DNA from: Hyphomicrobiales bacterium
GTDB lineage: Bacteria; Pseudomonadota; Alphaproteobacteria; Rhizobiales; Rhizobiaceae
Assembly: GCA_900468065.1 (NCBI GenBank)
Contig: UBTA01000060.1
Span: 1 to 64,000, forward strand
DNA length: 64,000 nucleotides
Direction: 5' to 3'
A program made the position numbers and the translations under genes. Within the stretch, counting starts at the first letter, position 1. Each line of letters starts with the position of its first letter. The notes beneath the pieces were generated by a model. The model worked only from the letters and a program-made list of their open reading frames with translations, had not been told where the DNA came from and made no database searches. Below are positions 43,641-52,900 of this stretch, in pieces.

Positions 43641-44303
43641 TTAGCGAAAGTCACCGCGGGCAATGCCCTTGGCTGCGGCGATCACGTCGCTATCTTCGCC
43701 CCGCTTCAGGGCGTCGAGCCCGGTGCGACCCTCAAGCGCGCCGTGGGGCGAAACAAGGAAGCGGTAAACGGCCCAGGCACCTGCCAGGATCTCGTGCAAT
43801 TTTGAAAGCGCCGCATAGGGCCGGCCGTCCTGATCTAGTTGCCAGGCCGGAAACCGGAACCCTCGCTTGGCGCCATCCAGGCCGAGAACCTGGCCGTTTT
43901 GACGCTTTGTATTGACCGTGACCCGCGAAACGCCAAGAAGATCGGAAAAGGCGTCAGCGCTCAGCATGTCGTCCTCGCTGAGGATCTCTGCAACGCGGCG
44001 ATGGCCGCGCTCTCGTGCGGCGGACAAGGCTGCCTTCAGTTCGTCATCCGGTTCGCCAGCCTCTTCAACCGGAAACGCACTAACGCCAACCAGCGGGTCT
44101 TCCTCGACGATCGAAATTGTCTGCGCTCCGGCGCGCGGATCCACGACGACGCGGAAACTCACCTGATGGCCAGCCTTCTGGCTCAGTTGCACCGCCTTGG
44201 TATACTGATTGAGCAACGCTTTTTCGAAATCGGCCTTGCGGGGCAGCTTCATCGATAGCGCGATGCTTGGAGTTTCGCTTGCTGGGGTTTTCGTGACGGG
44301 CAT
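43641..44303 (-). CDS. Xre/MbcA/ParS-like antitoxin of the RES toxin
   Basis: A 220-residue antitoxin. An N-terminal beta-rich part is followed by a helix-turn-helix (DAFSDLLGVSRVTVNTKRQN, near 130-150) and a C-terminal toxin-binding region (LHEILAGAWAVYRFLVS ... LDALKRGEDSDVIAAAKG, near 165-215), as in the DUF2384-type Xre antitoxins, although longer. The ATG at 44303 has AGGTGG at 7 bases; in-frame sequence upstream is not family-like. It is joined without gap to the RES toxin. It should repress its own operon. Confidence 0.85.
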   Translation of the reverse strand: MPVTKTPASETPSIALSMKLPRKADFEKALLNQYTKAVQLSQKAGHQVSFRVVVDPRAGAQTISIVEEDPLVGVSAFPVEEAGEPDDELKAALSAARERGHRRVAEILSEDDMLSADAFSDLLGVSRVTVNTKRQNGQVLGLDGAKRGFRFPAWQLDQDGRPYAALSKLHEILAGAWAVYRFLVSPHGALEGRTGLDALKRGEDSDVIAAAKGIARGDFR

Positions 44304-44875
44304 GACAATCCACCTTTCGAAAGCAATGTAGCCAGTCACTGTCAACTCGTCAAGTTCGTTAACCTGGTAAACATAATCAACCGACGTATCCAGACCAGGG
44401 TGTTTCATACAGAGCCTACCGCCTTGAAAGGAATCGAACCGTCGGCCCAGGTTCCCTTTGCGAGCAATTTATAGACGGACCAAAAGCTTGGCCTTTCTAG
44501 AACTTCTTGTATGGGGCCGGGTCCAGACGGTCTCCTTCTGGAGAACACTCAGCTTCAAGCTGCCAATCTTGCTCACGACAGGCCCAAGCTATTCACGCCC
44601 TGAGTGCCACCTCCTGCAGACGGCATAGTGTAGCGGCGAACAGCGCTTTTCATGATCAGGTATGTGATGCTCGCGGAACGCTTTGCGGAGCAACGCCATC
44701 GCATCGCCCTCCGGCACAGCTCGTCCACCGCTACTCCCCCCGCTTTTAAGCGTCCTCTGGCCAGAATGCGGTGCCAACTTTTGGTTTATGAATAGCCGGC
44801 GCCACGCGCAATCAACGCGCCCGACCCTGGAGGTGCGCTCTAGGCGGACAAGTCCGTAAGCCTCTTAATCCGACG
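44304..44875. other. Intergenic region carrying boundary repeat D
   Basis: About 570 bases between the antitoxin start and the end of the phosphoribosyltransferase-like gene. It contains boundary-repeat copy D. The remaining open frames are short and unsupported. Confidence 0.5.
44420..44490 (+). repeat. Boundary repeat, copy D (extended form)
   Basis: The core GCCTTGAAAGGAATCGAACC at 44421-44440 is followed by GTCGGCCC and, at 44467-44490, AATTTATAGACGGACC then AAAAGCTTGG, matching the second half of copy C. The reverse complement holds a perfect GGTTCGATTCC T-loop consensus, but the stem bases on either side do not pair fully. Confidence 0.6.
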
Positions 44876-47053
44876 TCAGGCAGTCAGCGTCGTTCGGCAA
44901 GCGTCCATAAGGCAGGCGACCATCGGCGACAGACCCTCAAGCGGCTTAAGCACCAAGGCACAGTCCTCGGGGCAGAGCTTCAGGCGCTCTGTCGCCAGGG
45001 CCAGCAGGATCTCCGCCGCCGCCCCGCCCCGTGGACGCGCGGCGTTCTCGATAATGCGGCGGGCGATGCGGCCCATCTCGTTGCTCGATGCCCGGTCCGC
45101 TGCGTAATTGATCTCCGCGGGAAGGGCCGCCCGCAACAGGCTCGCCTGGATGATCGAGTCGTTGAACCTGCCGAAGTTCCCGGCCGCGAGAAGGGTGTGT
45201 TGAATGCTCGACGCCCGCAGGACACGGGTCGTCTCCGACTGGCGCAGGTTTTGGAGGACGGATGAGATCGTGAAGAACACGTCGGCTTGGGCGTGAGGCC
45301 TCTTCGTCGGCAGGCCTTCCGGCCAGAAGACGAAGCCGTGCTCCAGTTTCAGGGTGAGGTCGTCCGCATTCCGGAGGAACAAGTCGTCGGACAGCGGTTC
45401 GGCCGCATTCTTGAGGCGTTCCACCCGCCTCGTTACCGCTTCGGCGGGCAACCGGTCGGCGGCTCCGCCAGTCTGCAACCTTTGCCAGAACTCGAGTTCT
45501 CTGGACCAAGCCGTCACGCCGGGATCAGGTGGCAGGATCATGGTCTCGACCTTGACAAACTCGTGCGCGGCGACGGCGGCCGTCTTGGTGAGCGAGTTCT
45601 TGAGGCCTTGGTCGCGACTGACCGACCCCGCTTTAGCGAAGCCCACGAGGTAGGACTGGGGCGCCTTCGGGAAAGCGGACCGCAATTCCCGGCTGATGTC
45701 TTGCAGGCTGCGGCCACTTTCGATCACCGCGGCGACGACCAGGACGGCGTCCGTAGTCTCGTCTGGATCGAGCCCGTCGAGTTCGATTCTCTGGATGACG
45801 CGGACGTGTGACTTCAGCTTTGCCTGGACACGTTCGACCAGCGCGGCCGAGGAGTCGTCGAGCTGCACGATCGCTACCACCGAGGCCGGGACCGCCCGCG
45901 ACACTGCGTAGTCCAGCCGTTCCAAATAGGCTTCCGATGTCATGAGGGCGTCGAGCCGCACGAACATAGGCTTCGGCCGCCCATAGCCGGCGCCAAGCCC
46001 GACCGAGAGGGCGCCGGTTCCGGCGAGCCGCCCCATCAAAAGGTCAAGGCCCTTGGGAGCGTCGGTCTGGACGATCATCAGGGGTATCGGCAGCGGGGTC
46101 GGGATCTCGAACTGGTCGCCCGCCAGGTTGATCGCGACCGACTGCCTCTCGCACAGTGGACAGTGCCCCTCCCGCCAGTCACCCGCGGAGGGCTTCTCGC
46201 CATGGGGATTGTCCTTTTCGTCGTACGCGAGATTGCAGACGACGGGATACGAGGACGGCTCCTGTCCCAGGTAGGTCACGTGCACGACCTGGTCAGCCGG
46301 AATTCCCCTCTCCTCGACCACCCGCGACAGGCCGCCGCTTGACGAGGCGGAGATGAGCACCACCGCGTCGCGGCTCGAAAGCGTTCCGTAGGACTTGAGC
46401 CCCTCGTAAGATCCAAAGCAGTCGGCGTCGACGCGACCCCAGCCGGAAGCGGAACGATGGTCGTTGACGGCCCCCACGAGGCCGAGCAGCGCGGGCGTAT
46501 CGACGTAGCACGTGCGCGTGCCCTTCGGGATGCTGGGTAGGCAGCAGAAGCCGAAGAAGGATATCTCGGCCCTGCGCACGAGCGCGTTCGCAAGGCGCAT
46601 GAATCGGTCGGTATGGCGTTTCGACGGGTTGCCGAAGTGGTACGCCGGTGTGGACCGCACGAACCCGCCACGGCGTACGAACACCTCCGTCATCATCCGC
46701 CTGCGCAGTTCATCGTAGGTCAAGCTGCATCCCGAGCCGCGGTGCGGGTGGCTGTCGACCTCCTGGCCGTCCGGTCCGAAGGTCGAGAAGGTGATGGCGA
46801 TGCGATCATGAGCCCGGCCGAGACTCCCCTGCAGCCGACGCTTCGTAGAGATTTGCCCCTCGACGGGATCGCTCGCGTCGTGTCGCAGGAGGACCAGGAT
46901 CTCGTCGGGCCAGATGTCCCTCTCCAGCTCGCCGTTCAGGATGGTCTCGAACTCCTGGGCGTCCAGAGAGGCGTCGGCGGAGTAGAGGACGAGTGTCTCC
47001 ACCGACGTCCCGCCCACGTCTCGACGGATCTTGGAGGTCAGTATCGATCTCAA
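44876..47053 (-). CDS. Phosphoribosyltransferase-like protein paired with a GHKL ATPase
   Basis: A 725-residue protein of unrecognised overall family. DAVLVVAAVIESGRSL (436-451) has the shape of a PRPP-binding loop (hydrophobic strand, then acidic/SGRSL), and DAVVLISASSSGGLSRVV (229-246) resembles the preceding sheet of such enzymes. GHCPLCERQ (297-305) is a lone C-x-x-C. The C-terminal 200 residues are helical. The start is a TTG at 47053, supported by GAGGAA at 6 bases and by a 4-base overlap with the ATPase stop (TTGA); no ATG exists for 119 codons. Phosphoribosyltransferase-fold proteins next to ATPases are known in prokaryotic conflict systems. The function here is inferred, and whether the active site is intact is unclear. 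Confidence 0.55.
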   Translation of the reverse strand: MRSILTSKIRRDVGGTSVETLVLYSADASLDAQEFETILNGELERDIWPDEILVLLRHDASDPVEGQISTKRRLQGSLGRAHDRIAITFSTFGPDGQEVDSHPHRGSGCSLTYDELRRRMMTEVFVRRGGFVRSTPAYHFGNPSKRHTDRFMRLANALVRRAEISFFGFCCLPSIPKGTRTCYVDTPALLGLVGAVNDHRSASGWGRVDADCFGSYEGLKSYGTLSSRDAVVLISASSSGGLSRVVEERGIPADQVVHVTYLGQEPSSYPVVCNLAYDEKDNPHGEKPSAGDWREGHCPLCERQSVAINLAGDQFEIPTPLPIPLMIVQTDAPKGLDLLMGRLAGTGALSVGLGAGYGRPKPMFVRLDALMTSEAYLERLDYAVSRAVPASVVAIVQLDDSSAALVERVQAKLKSHVRVIQRIELDGLDPDETTDAVLVVAAVIESGRSLQDISRELRSAFPKAPQSYLVGFAKAGSVSRDQGLKNSLTKTAAVAAHEFVKVETMILPPDPGVTAWSRELEFWQRLQTGGAADRLPAEAVTRRVERLKNAAEPLSDDLFLRNADDLTLKLEHGFVFWPEGLPTKRPHAQADVFFTISSVLQNLRQSETTRVLRASSIQHTLLAAGNFGRFNDSIIQASLLRAALPAEINYAADRASSNEMGRIARRIIENAARPRGGAAAEILLALATERLKLCPEDCALVLKPLEGLSPMVACLMDACRTTLTA

Positions 47054-48177
47054 AGCTTCCTCATCGGCAGTACGCAGGTCATGACGGTTCCGCAGACCGG
47101 GGTGCGCGGCACAGGTTTCCCGCCTGTCGCCGTGTCGACCAGTTCCTGCGCCCCCGAGACGCTGCGGCAGACTGAGAGGCGACCCGTGCGGAGCCGCAGG
47201 AAGCCGTTATTGTCGCCTAGCAGGCCGTCGATCAGTGCGAGTCCTTGCCCCGAGCCCGACAGCGACTTGCTACTGACGTTCTTCTCGAAGCATTCGTTGA
47301 CCGCCGCGAGCTCGTCGTCCGGCGCGAGTTCCTCCAGCGGCAGGCTACGCAGGTGCGACGCATAGCCGATCCCGCAGTCGAAGACGGATAGCTCGAGCAA
47401 CTGGATCTGCCTGTTCCCGGCCATCGGCGGCTCGAGCCGCTCGAGGAACCGGGACAAAGGCACACTTTCGGCCGCTGCCTGTGCTAGGTTGTCCCGCGGA
47501 AAGGAATGGTGGCGGACAGCGATCCCGCGGAAGGAGATCGGCAACTCCCTTCCCTCCAAGTCTGATCGGGCGTGCTCGTGCGTATTTTTGAACGCTTCGT
47601 ACAGCAGGTCGGTGACAACGCCCCTGTGTTCCGTCGATAACCACTCAGAATAAACGGGCGGTACCGTCAGCTCGAGGATCCTGTCGACTACAGGCTCGAA
47701 CTCGGCGAGGGTGGCGGGCGCCTGCCCGCCAGCGACCTCCCGATAGAACGCCCGCGGACTTTTCCTGCCCAGATGGTCCGCGCAGACGACGTCGACTCGC
47801 ATGCCCCTGCCCCGATCAGGTGGGGCGTCGTGGAGGGCGTCGAGGCGACGGAGCGCCAGTCGGTACACTGTCTCGTCCAGCTCGCGCTCACCGACGGCGG
47901 TTCGCATCCGACGCCTTAGGAGGCCCGCTACAAGACCGGGCAGCCCTTCCACCAGGGTGACAGCCTTGGCTTGGTCGTCGGCCCAAGTTCGCAGTTCGCC
48001 GTCGGGGTTGCCGGTGGCCCAGGTGGTGATGACCTGCGCCTGTGAGACCTCGCCACCCAGGTAAGCGCCCTTGACGCGGTTCGGCACCGCGAGATGCTCC
48101 AGCGAACGCGAGCCGGCGATCGCTCCCAGCGTCTCCTCGCAACTCTTCCAGCTACTGTCCGACCTCATAGATACCAT
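47050..48177 (-). CDS. GHKL-type ATPase
   Basis: A 375-residue protein with the Bergerat ATP fold in its second half: N-box DLLYEAFKNTHEHA (near 190-204, with the catalytic-type E and metal N), G1 box FDCGIGYA (near 266-273) and G2 box SGSGQGLAL (near 307-315). No histidine-kinase dimerisation helix, receiver or transmembrane segment is seen, so it is not an ordinary sensor kinase. The first 180 residues are helical and unassigned. The ATG at 48177 (GGGG at 6 bases) was preferred to the GTG at 48192. Its stop overlaps the start of the phosphoribosyltransferase-like gene, so the two proteins are made as a pair. Confidence 0.8.
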   Translation of the reverse strand: MVSMRSDSSWKSCEETLGAIAGSRSLEHLAVPNRVKGAYLGGEVSQAQVITTWATGNPDGELRTWADDQAKAVTLVEGLPGLVAGLLRRRMRTAVGERELDETVYRLALRRLDALHDAPPDRGRGMRVDVVCADHLGRKSPRAFYREVAGGQAPATLAEFEPVVDRILELTVPPVYSEWLSTEHRGVVTDLLYEAFKNTHEHARSDLEGRELPISFRGIAVRHHSFPRDNLAQAAAESVPLSRFLERLEPPMAGNRQIQLLELSVFDCGIGYASHLRSLPLEELAPDDELAAVNECFEKNVSSKSLSGSGQGLALIDGLLGDNNGFLRLRTGRLSVCRSVSGAQELVDTATGGKPVPRTPVCGTVMTCVLPMRKL

Positions 48178-48737
48178 GCACGCCCCTATCACCTTTCGTC
48201 ATCGACGAAAACGGATGCGACCGCAAGCCTGAACTGCTCGATTTCAACATTGTTGAGCCGATGCCAGACTAAGGTAAATGACGGCAACGAAGGCGAAAAG
48301 CTGCCGTAGCCTCCGCCTTGAAAGGCTATGAACCACCGACACATTGACTATAGTTGGGAACGCTTTGATTATATGCGATAATGTCCCCTACCACATTTAG
48401 GAGTCGCCATCGATTGGTTGTGAGTTGTCGCAGCGGTGGTGTCAGGTCTCGACGACGCACTCGTTCAATGGGTTAGCGTCTGCGTTTCTTTCGACCATGT
48501 TCGCGTTGAGGTTTAAGCCTGAACGGATTTTGCGTGAGAGTAGCCCATATAGGCCAGACCGGACTTGCATTGTCAGATGGATGGCGGAATTCCGAGATCT
48601 CCCTGTTCAGGTCACTACGGCAGGTGGCATAGACCGACTCTCGCCTCACATTGCCCCACTGGTCGGGTCTTGCATAAAACTTTGTCTCGCTGTCACTGTG
48701 AAATTCCCAAAACAGAGGTCGGCGCTGCTTTTCCCTT
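48178..48737. other. Intergenic region carrying boundary repeat E
   Basis: About 560 bases. Boundary-repeat copy E lies at 48314-48340, about 140 bases before the GHKL operon start. A plus-strand frame at 48425-48757 has no family features and no ribosome-binding site and is not accepted. Confidence 0.5.
48314..48340 (+). repeat. Boundary repeat, copy E
   Basis: CGCCTTGAAAGG then CTATGAACCACCGAC. It is the rightmost of the five copies, in the same orientation. Copies D and E enclose exactly the GHKL ATPase/phosphoribosyltransferase-like pair. Confidence 0.6.
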
Positions 48738-49881
48738 TCAAAATGGATATCCCATGAGAGAATTGTATCGGACCGGCGACCATTTCTGTCGCAGTAATGG
48801 TAATGCCAACCGACTGGGCCGTGACTCTACCTGGTCTTTGAGCCCTTCGATCGTTGTTAAAAAAGCTAGCGCACCGGGCGGGGCACTGGCGACGATTGGC
48901 ACCACATGCACCGGCTCGAGATAGCCGCGAACTATTTTACGCGCCGGCGTCCTGACGTATGATCGTCCATAAGATCCTGCTCCGTCACCAACAGGTAGAG
49001 AACCTCGGTCGCTTAGCAGACGTTCAATTTCAGACAGAATTTCCTCTATTTCAGACTGGCTCCTGTGCCGTTCTACGATCTCTGGCAATGGAACCCAATC
49101 GTCCGTTAATGTTGGATCTGCAGAATCCACCTCACGAGCACGTGATTGATCGCTTTAAGTGCCCTCAAGAGGGGCGGAATTCCGGGATTAACCTGCCCAA
49201 GTTTAGCCATCGTATATCTCGCTTCAAACTGTGGTGGATGATAGTGAGGTATACTGGCAATCCAAGCACTTCATTTTGTCTAACCAGTATGTTCGCTGCA
49301 TGCTCCCGTCGCTACTTCCGTGAACAGGACATTATTTGCCAGTGCCGAGGCTAAGATTGACTTAACAAACTTGCCATGAAATTCGAAAAGATGGGCCAAC
49401 ATCTGATGGCGGCTGGCAAGATCGACCACAAACAAAATGGGTGTGTTCGGATCATTCAAACAGGGCAACAAGCTCGTTCGGCAGATAGTCTAAACCCATA
49501 CGCGCACTCCTGAATTGCGCACCATCACCGGTACATCTCTCATCTATGTGGTACAGCCTAGCGCATGTGATCGTGATCTGCTCGGAAGCCTAGTGCCGCT
49601 TTTTTTAACCGATTCCTGCTTTTGCCATTTCGTCACGGAGAGCTTCTGGCTAGCCTCCTTGATAAGGAGTTCGGCCGTTCCCTCGATATTGAACCAGTAA
49701 ACGAAATCCTCAGGTCTCTGTCTGGGTCGTCATCGATAAACGCCGTGAAGTCCTCCAGCAGCAAATCTAAGGCATCGTTCTCGCCAGTTAAATCAAACCA
49801 TTCTCCCGGATACCAGTAGCTCGCGAAACCCGACAGACTGTCCCCACAAAACGAGCGAGGCGTGCAATTGAGGTTTGCCAC
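48738..49881 (-). pseudogene. Decayed gene(s), several frame changes
   Basis: Protein-like stretches on the minus strand fall in different frames. They are GDSLSGFASYWYPGEWFDLT and ALDLLLEDFTAFIDDD (49633-49881), shifting by one base near 49700 to EDFVYWFNIEGTAELLIKEA; then MGLDYLPNELVALFE and NDPNTPILFVVDLASRHQML (about 49300-49500); then a 130-residue open part at 48738-49130 (PLPEIVERHRSQSEIEEILS). These may be one or two broken genes. No family was recognised. The region lies between boundary repeat E and the methyltransferase operon. Confidence 0.4.
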
Positions 49882-49992
49882 AATCTGATAGTTTGGTGAT
49901 AGTCATCAGGTTTGGGGGGCACGCATGATCGATTCGGAAATATTGCATAACAAGATACATCGGGCATCCCGGTCAGACGACGGCCAGTGACG

Positions 49993-52900
49993 ATGTTGAA
50001 CTTTCTCGAAGAGCTCGCGCGTAGGCCGCTCAACCAGTCTGCCGACGGTCTGACACCTTATGGTGTGTTCATCGGCCCTGGCCAGTTGGGGCTTGAGGTT
50101 GCTGTCTATGCCTCGGCAACCAAGCCAAACAGCACCACACTTCTCAAAGCCTGGAAGGAACGCCGCGATGGGAGGTCTGCGCCAGTACTCACCGTTGCCT
50201 TGCGCGATGGGCGTGCCTGGCTGTGCGGCCCTTCCGGTGAAAGTTTGCCCGTCTATGCCGACAAGGATGCTGCAGCGATCGAGCGGCTTTGTGCCGCGGC
50301 ACTGAAGCAACCGGATCGGCATGCAGCTTTGCTCTTTTTGGGGCAGGCCCTACCCTCCCTTGACACAGCCGCGCCAGGGCTTCGGAATGAAGGTCTCTTC
50401 GCCCTTCATGAACTTACTACTGACGCTCCGACGCATCCTGATTGGCAAGGTCACTTGAGACGCGCGCGCGCAATCCTGCAGGACGGCGCGGAAGGTCAAG
50501 AACTACTGCGACGGCTCGGCTACTCAGTCGAAAGGCTCGACAATGTGACGCAGGTGCTGAAAGGGGCCGATCGCCGATTGGCCTTGGCGATCTTGCTCGA
50601 TCGCTCAGAGGTGCCAGAGGCTGGCTCCCAGAAATTCGGCAATCTATCGCCGGTTTCATATGCCTTGACCAAAGCCGATCAGGAGAACCTGGATTGGGTG
50701 CTAGTCACGCAAGGTGACCGATTGCGCCTCTACCCGACCAAAGGCGGCGTTGGCGTTGGCCGCCGTGGACGATCCGAAACGTATATTGAAGTCCAGACTA
50801 CGCTGCTTGCCGATGAGCAGCTTGCTTTTCTGCCTATGCTGTTTTCTGCCGATGCGCTGCAACCGGGTGGATCGGTCGCGCGCCTACTGGACAATTCCAA
50901 GCGCTTCGCCGCGAATTTGGCCACCCGGCTGCGCGACCGCATTTATAACGACGTTATGCCGCTAATTGCCAAAGGGGTTGCCGCGGCGCGGGAACTCAAG
51001 AAACCGACGGCCGACGATCTTGACCTGACATACCGCATGGCGCTCACCGTGTTGTTCCGGCTGCTGTTCGTGGCGTATGCCGAAGACCGAGACTTGCTGC
51101 CCTATCGGCACAGTGAAGCATATCGGCGTCGTTCTCTAAAGCAGAAGGCACAGGAACTCGCCGAGCATGCGCACGCATTGAGACCTATCTCAACAGGCAC
51201 CAGCCATTGGACCGAAGTGGCGCGCGTCTGGAATGCCATCTCAGTGGGTGATTCTGAGCTTTCCGTGCCCGCCTACAACGGCGGTCTTTTCACCAAAGAC
51301 CCCGCCATCTCCGCAGCAGGGACTCAATTGGCGAAGATCGCGCTGCCAAACGAAATCTTTGAGCCAGCCCTAAAGGCACTGCTGCTCAGCGATGTTGGTG
51401 AGGGCTTGCAACCAGTCGATTTCCGATCGCTGGGCGTGCGGGAGTTCGGCACGATCTACGAAGGACTCCTCGAGTCCGAATTGTCGGTTGCCGACCAGGA
51501 TCTCGATCTCGACCGCAAAGGTTCCTACATCCCCTCGAAGGGTAGGCAAACGCCGATCGTCAGCAAAGGCGAGATCTACCTCCACGACAGGTCGGGCGCA
51601 CGCAAAGCGTCGGGCAGCTACTTCACCAAGAGCTTCGCAGTCGAACACTTGCTTGATCGTGCGTTGGTTCCGGCGTTGAATGATCACTTGGAGCGCGTTC
51701 TCGCCATGAACGACGCCGACGCGGCGGATGCATTCTTCGATTTCCGCGTCGCCGATATCGCAATGGGGTCGGGCCATTTCCTCGTCGCGGCTGTAGACCG
51801 CATCGAGAAGTCTTTTACCGACTATCTGGCAAGGCCAGGTGCGCCTGGCACGGGGGGGATACGCAATGAATTGGGTCGGCTGAAAGTAGCAGCCAAGGCC
51901 CAGCTTGGAGACCTCGCCGATCAAATGACGTTCGAGGACAGCCAACTGCTGAGAAGGTTGATTGCCCGGCGGTGCATCTATGGCGTGGACCTCAATCCCC
52001 TATCGGTCGAATTGGCGCGGCTTGCCATCTGGATTCACACATTCGTTCCCGGCCTGCCGCTGAGCGTGCTCGACCATAATCTGGTCAACGGTAATGCACT
52101 GGTCGGGGTGGGAACGGTTGCAGAGATCCGCGAGGCGTTCGAAGCGACCAGCACAGCGCTGTTTCCCGTTGATGCGGACAACCTGTTGGGCCGCGCTGCC
52201 CAACCATTGCGGCGACTCGCCAACATTTCCGACGCAACGATGGCCGATGTGTCACATGCGCGTGACGCTATTGCAGAGGCAAAGGTTGCGGTGGCTGACA
52301 CCAAGGCGCTCTGTGACATCATCGCCGCCCAGCGCCTAGATCCCAACATTCGATATCAGTTTGAGAACTGGGAGACGGACCGGGACCATATACAGAAGCA
52401 TCCATCGCGGTTTGCGGCACTTACAGCGCTGGAAGGGCTAAAGGCTTTCCATTTCCCCATCGCTTTTCCCGAAGTATTCCTGCGCAAGCGCAGCGGCTTT
52501 GATGTGCTGCTCGGCAACCCGCCGTGGCAGGAAGCCACTATCGAAGATCATGCCTTCTGGGCACGGCATTTTCCTGGGCTGCGCGGCCTGCCGCAAGCCG
52601 AACTCGAACACGAACGGGCGGCGTTGCGTGCGGCGCGACCTGATCTGGCGGCACAACTCGACAGCGAAGTCGATGCGATGTCAAAGGTTCGAAGGGCGCT
52701 GACCTCGGGAGCATTCCCCGGCATGGGAACTGGCGATCCTGATCTCTACAAGGCTTTTATGTGGCGGTTCTGGAACCTAGCCGTGGCGTCTGGCGGTCGC
52801 GTCGGTGTCGTTTTGCCGCGCAGCGCATTTGCCGCAAAGGGTTCCGAACTCTTCAGAAAGGAAATGTTCCGGCACTCGGGGAGTATCGACCTCACCATGT

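Noticed and set aside
44420-44450. tRNA gene suggested by the T-loop-like sequence in the boundary repeat
   Set aside because: The T-stem does not pair, no acceptor or anticodon arm could be built, and the five copies differ at stem positions; treated as a repeat instead.
18408-48340. CRISPR array made of the repeated motif
   Set aside because: The copies are kilobases apart with genes between them and are not identical; there are no cas genes.
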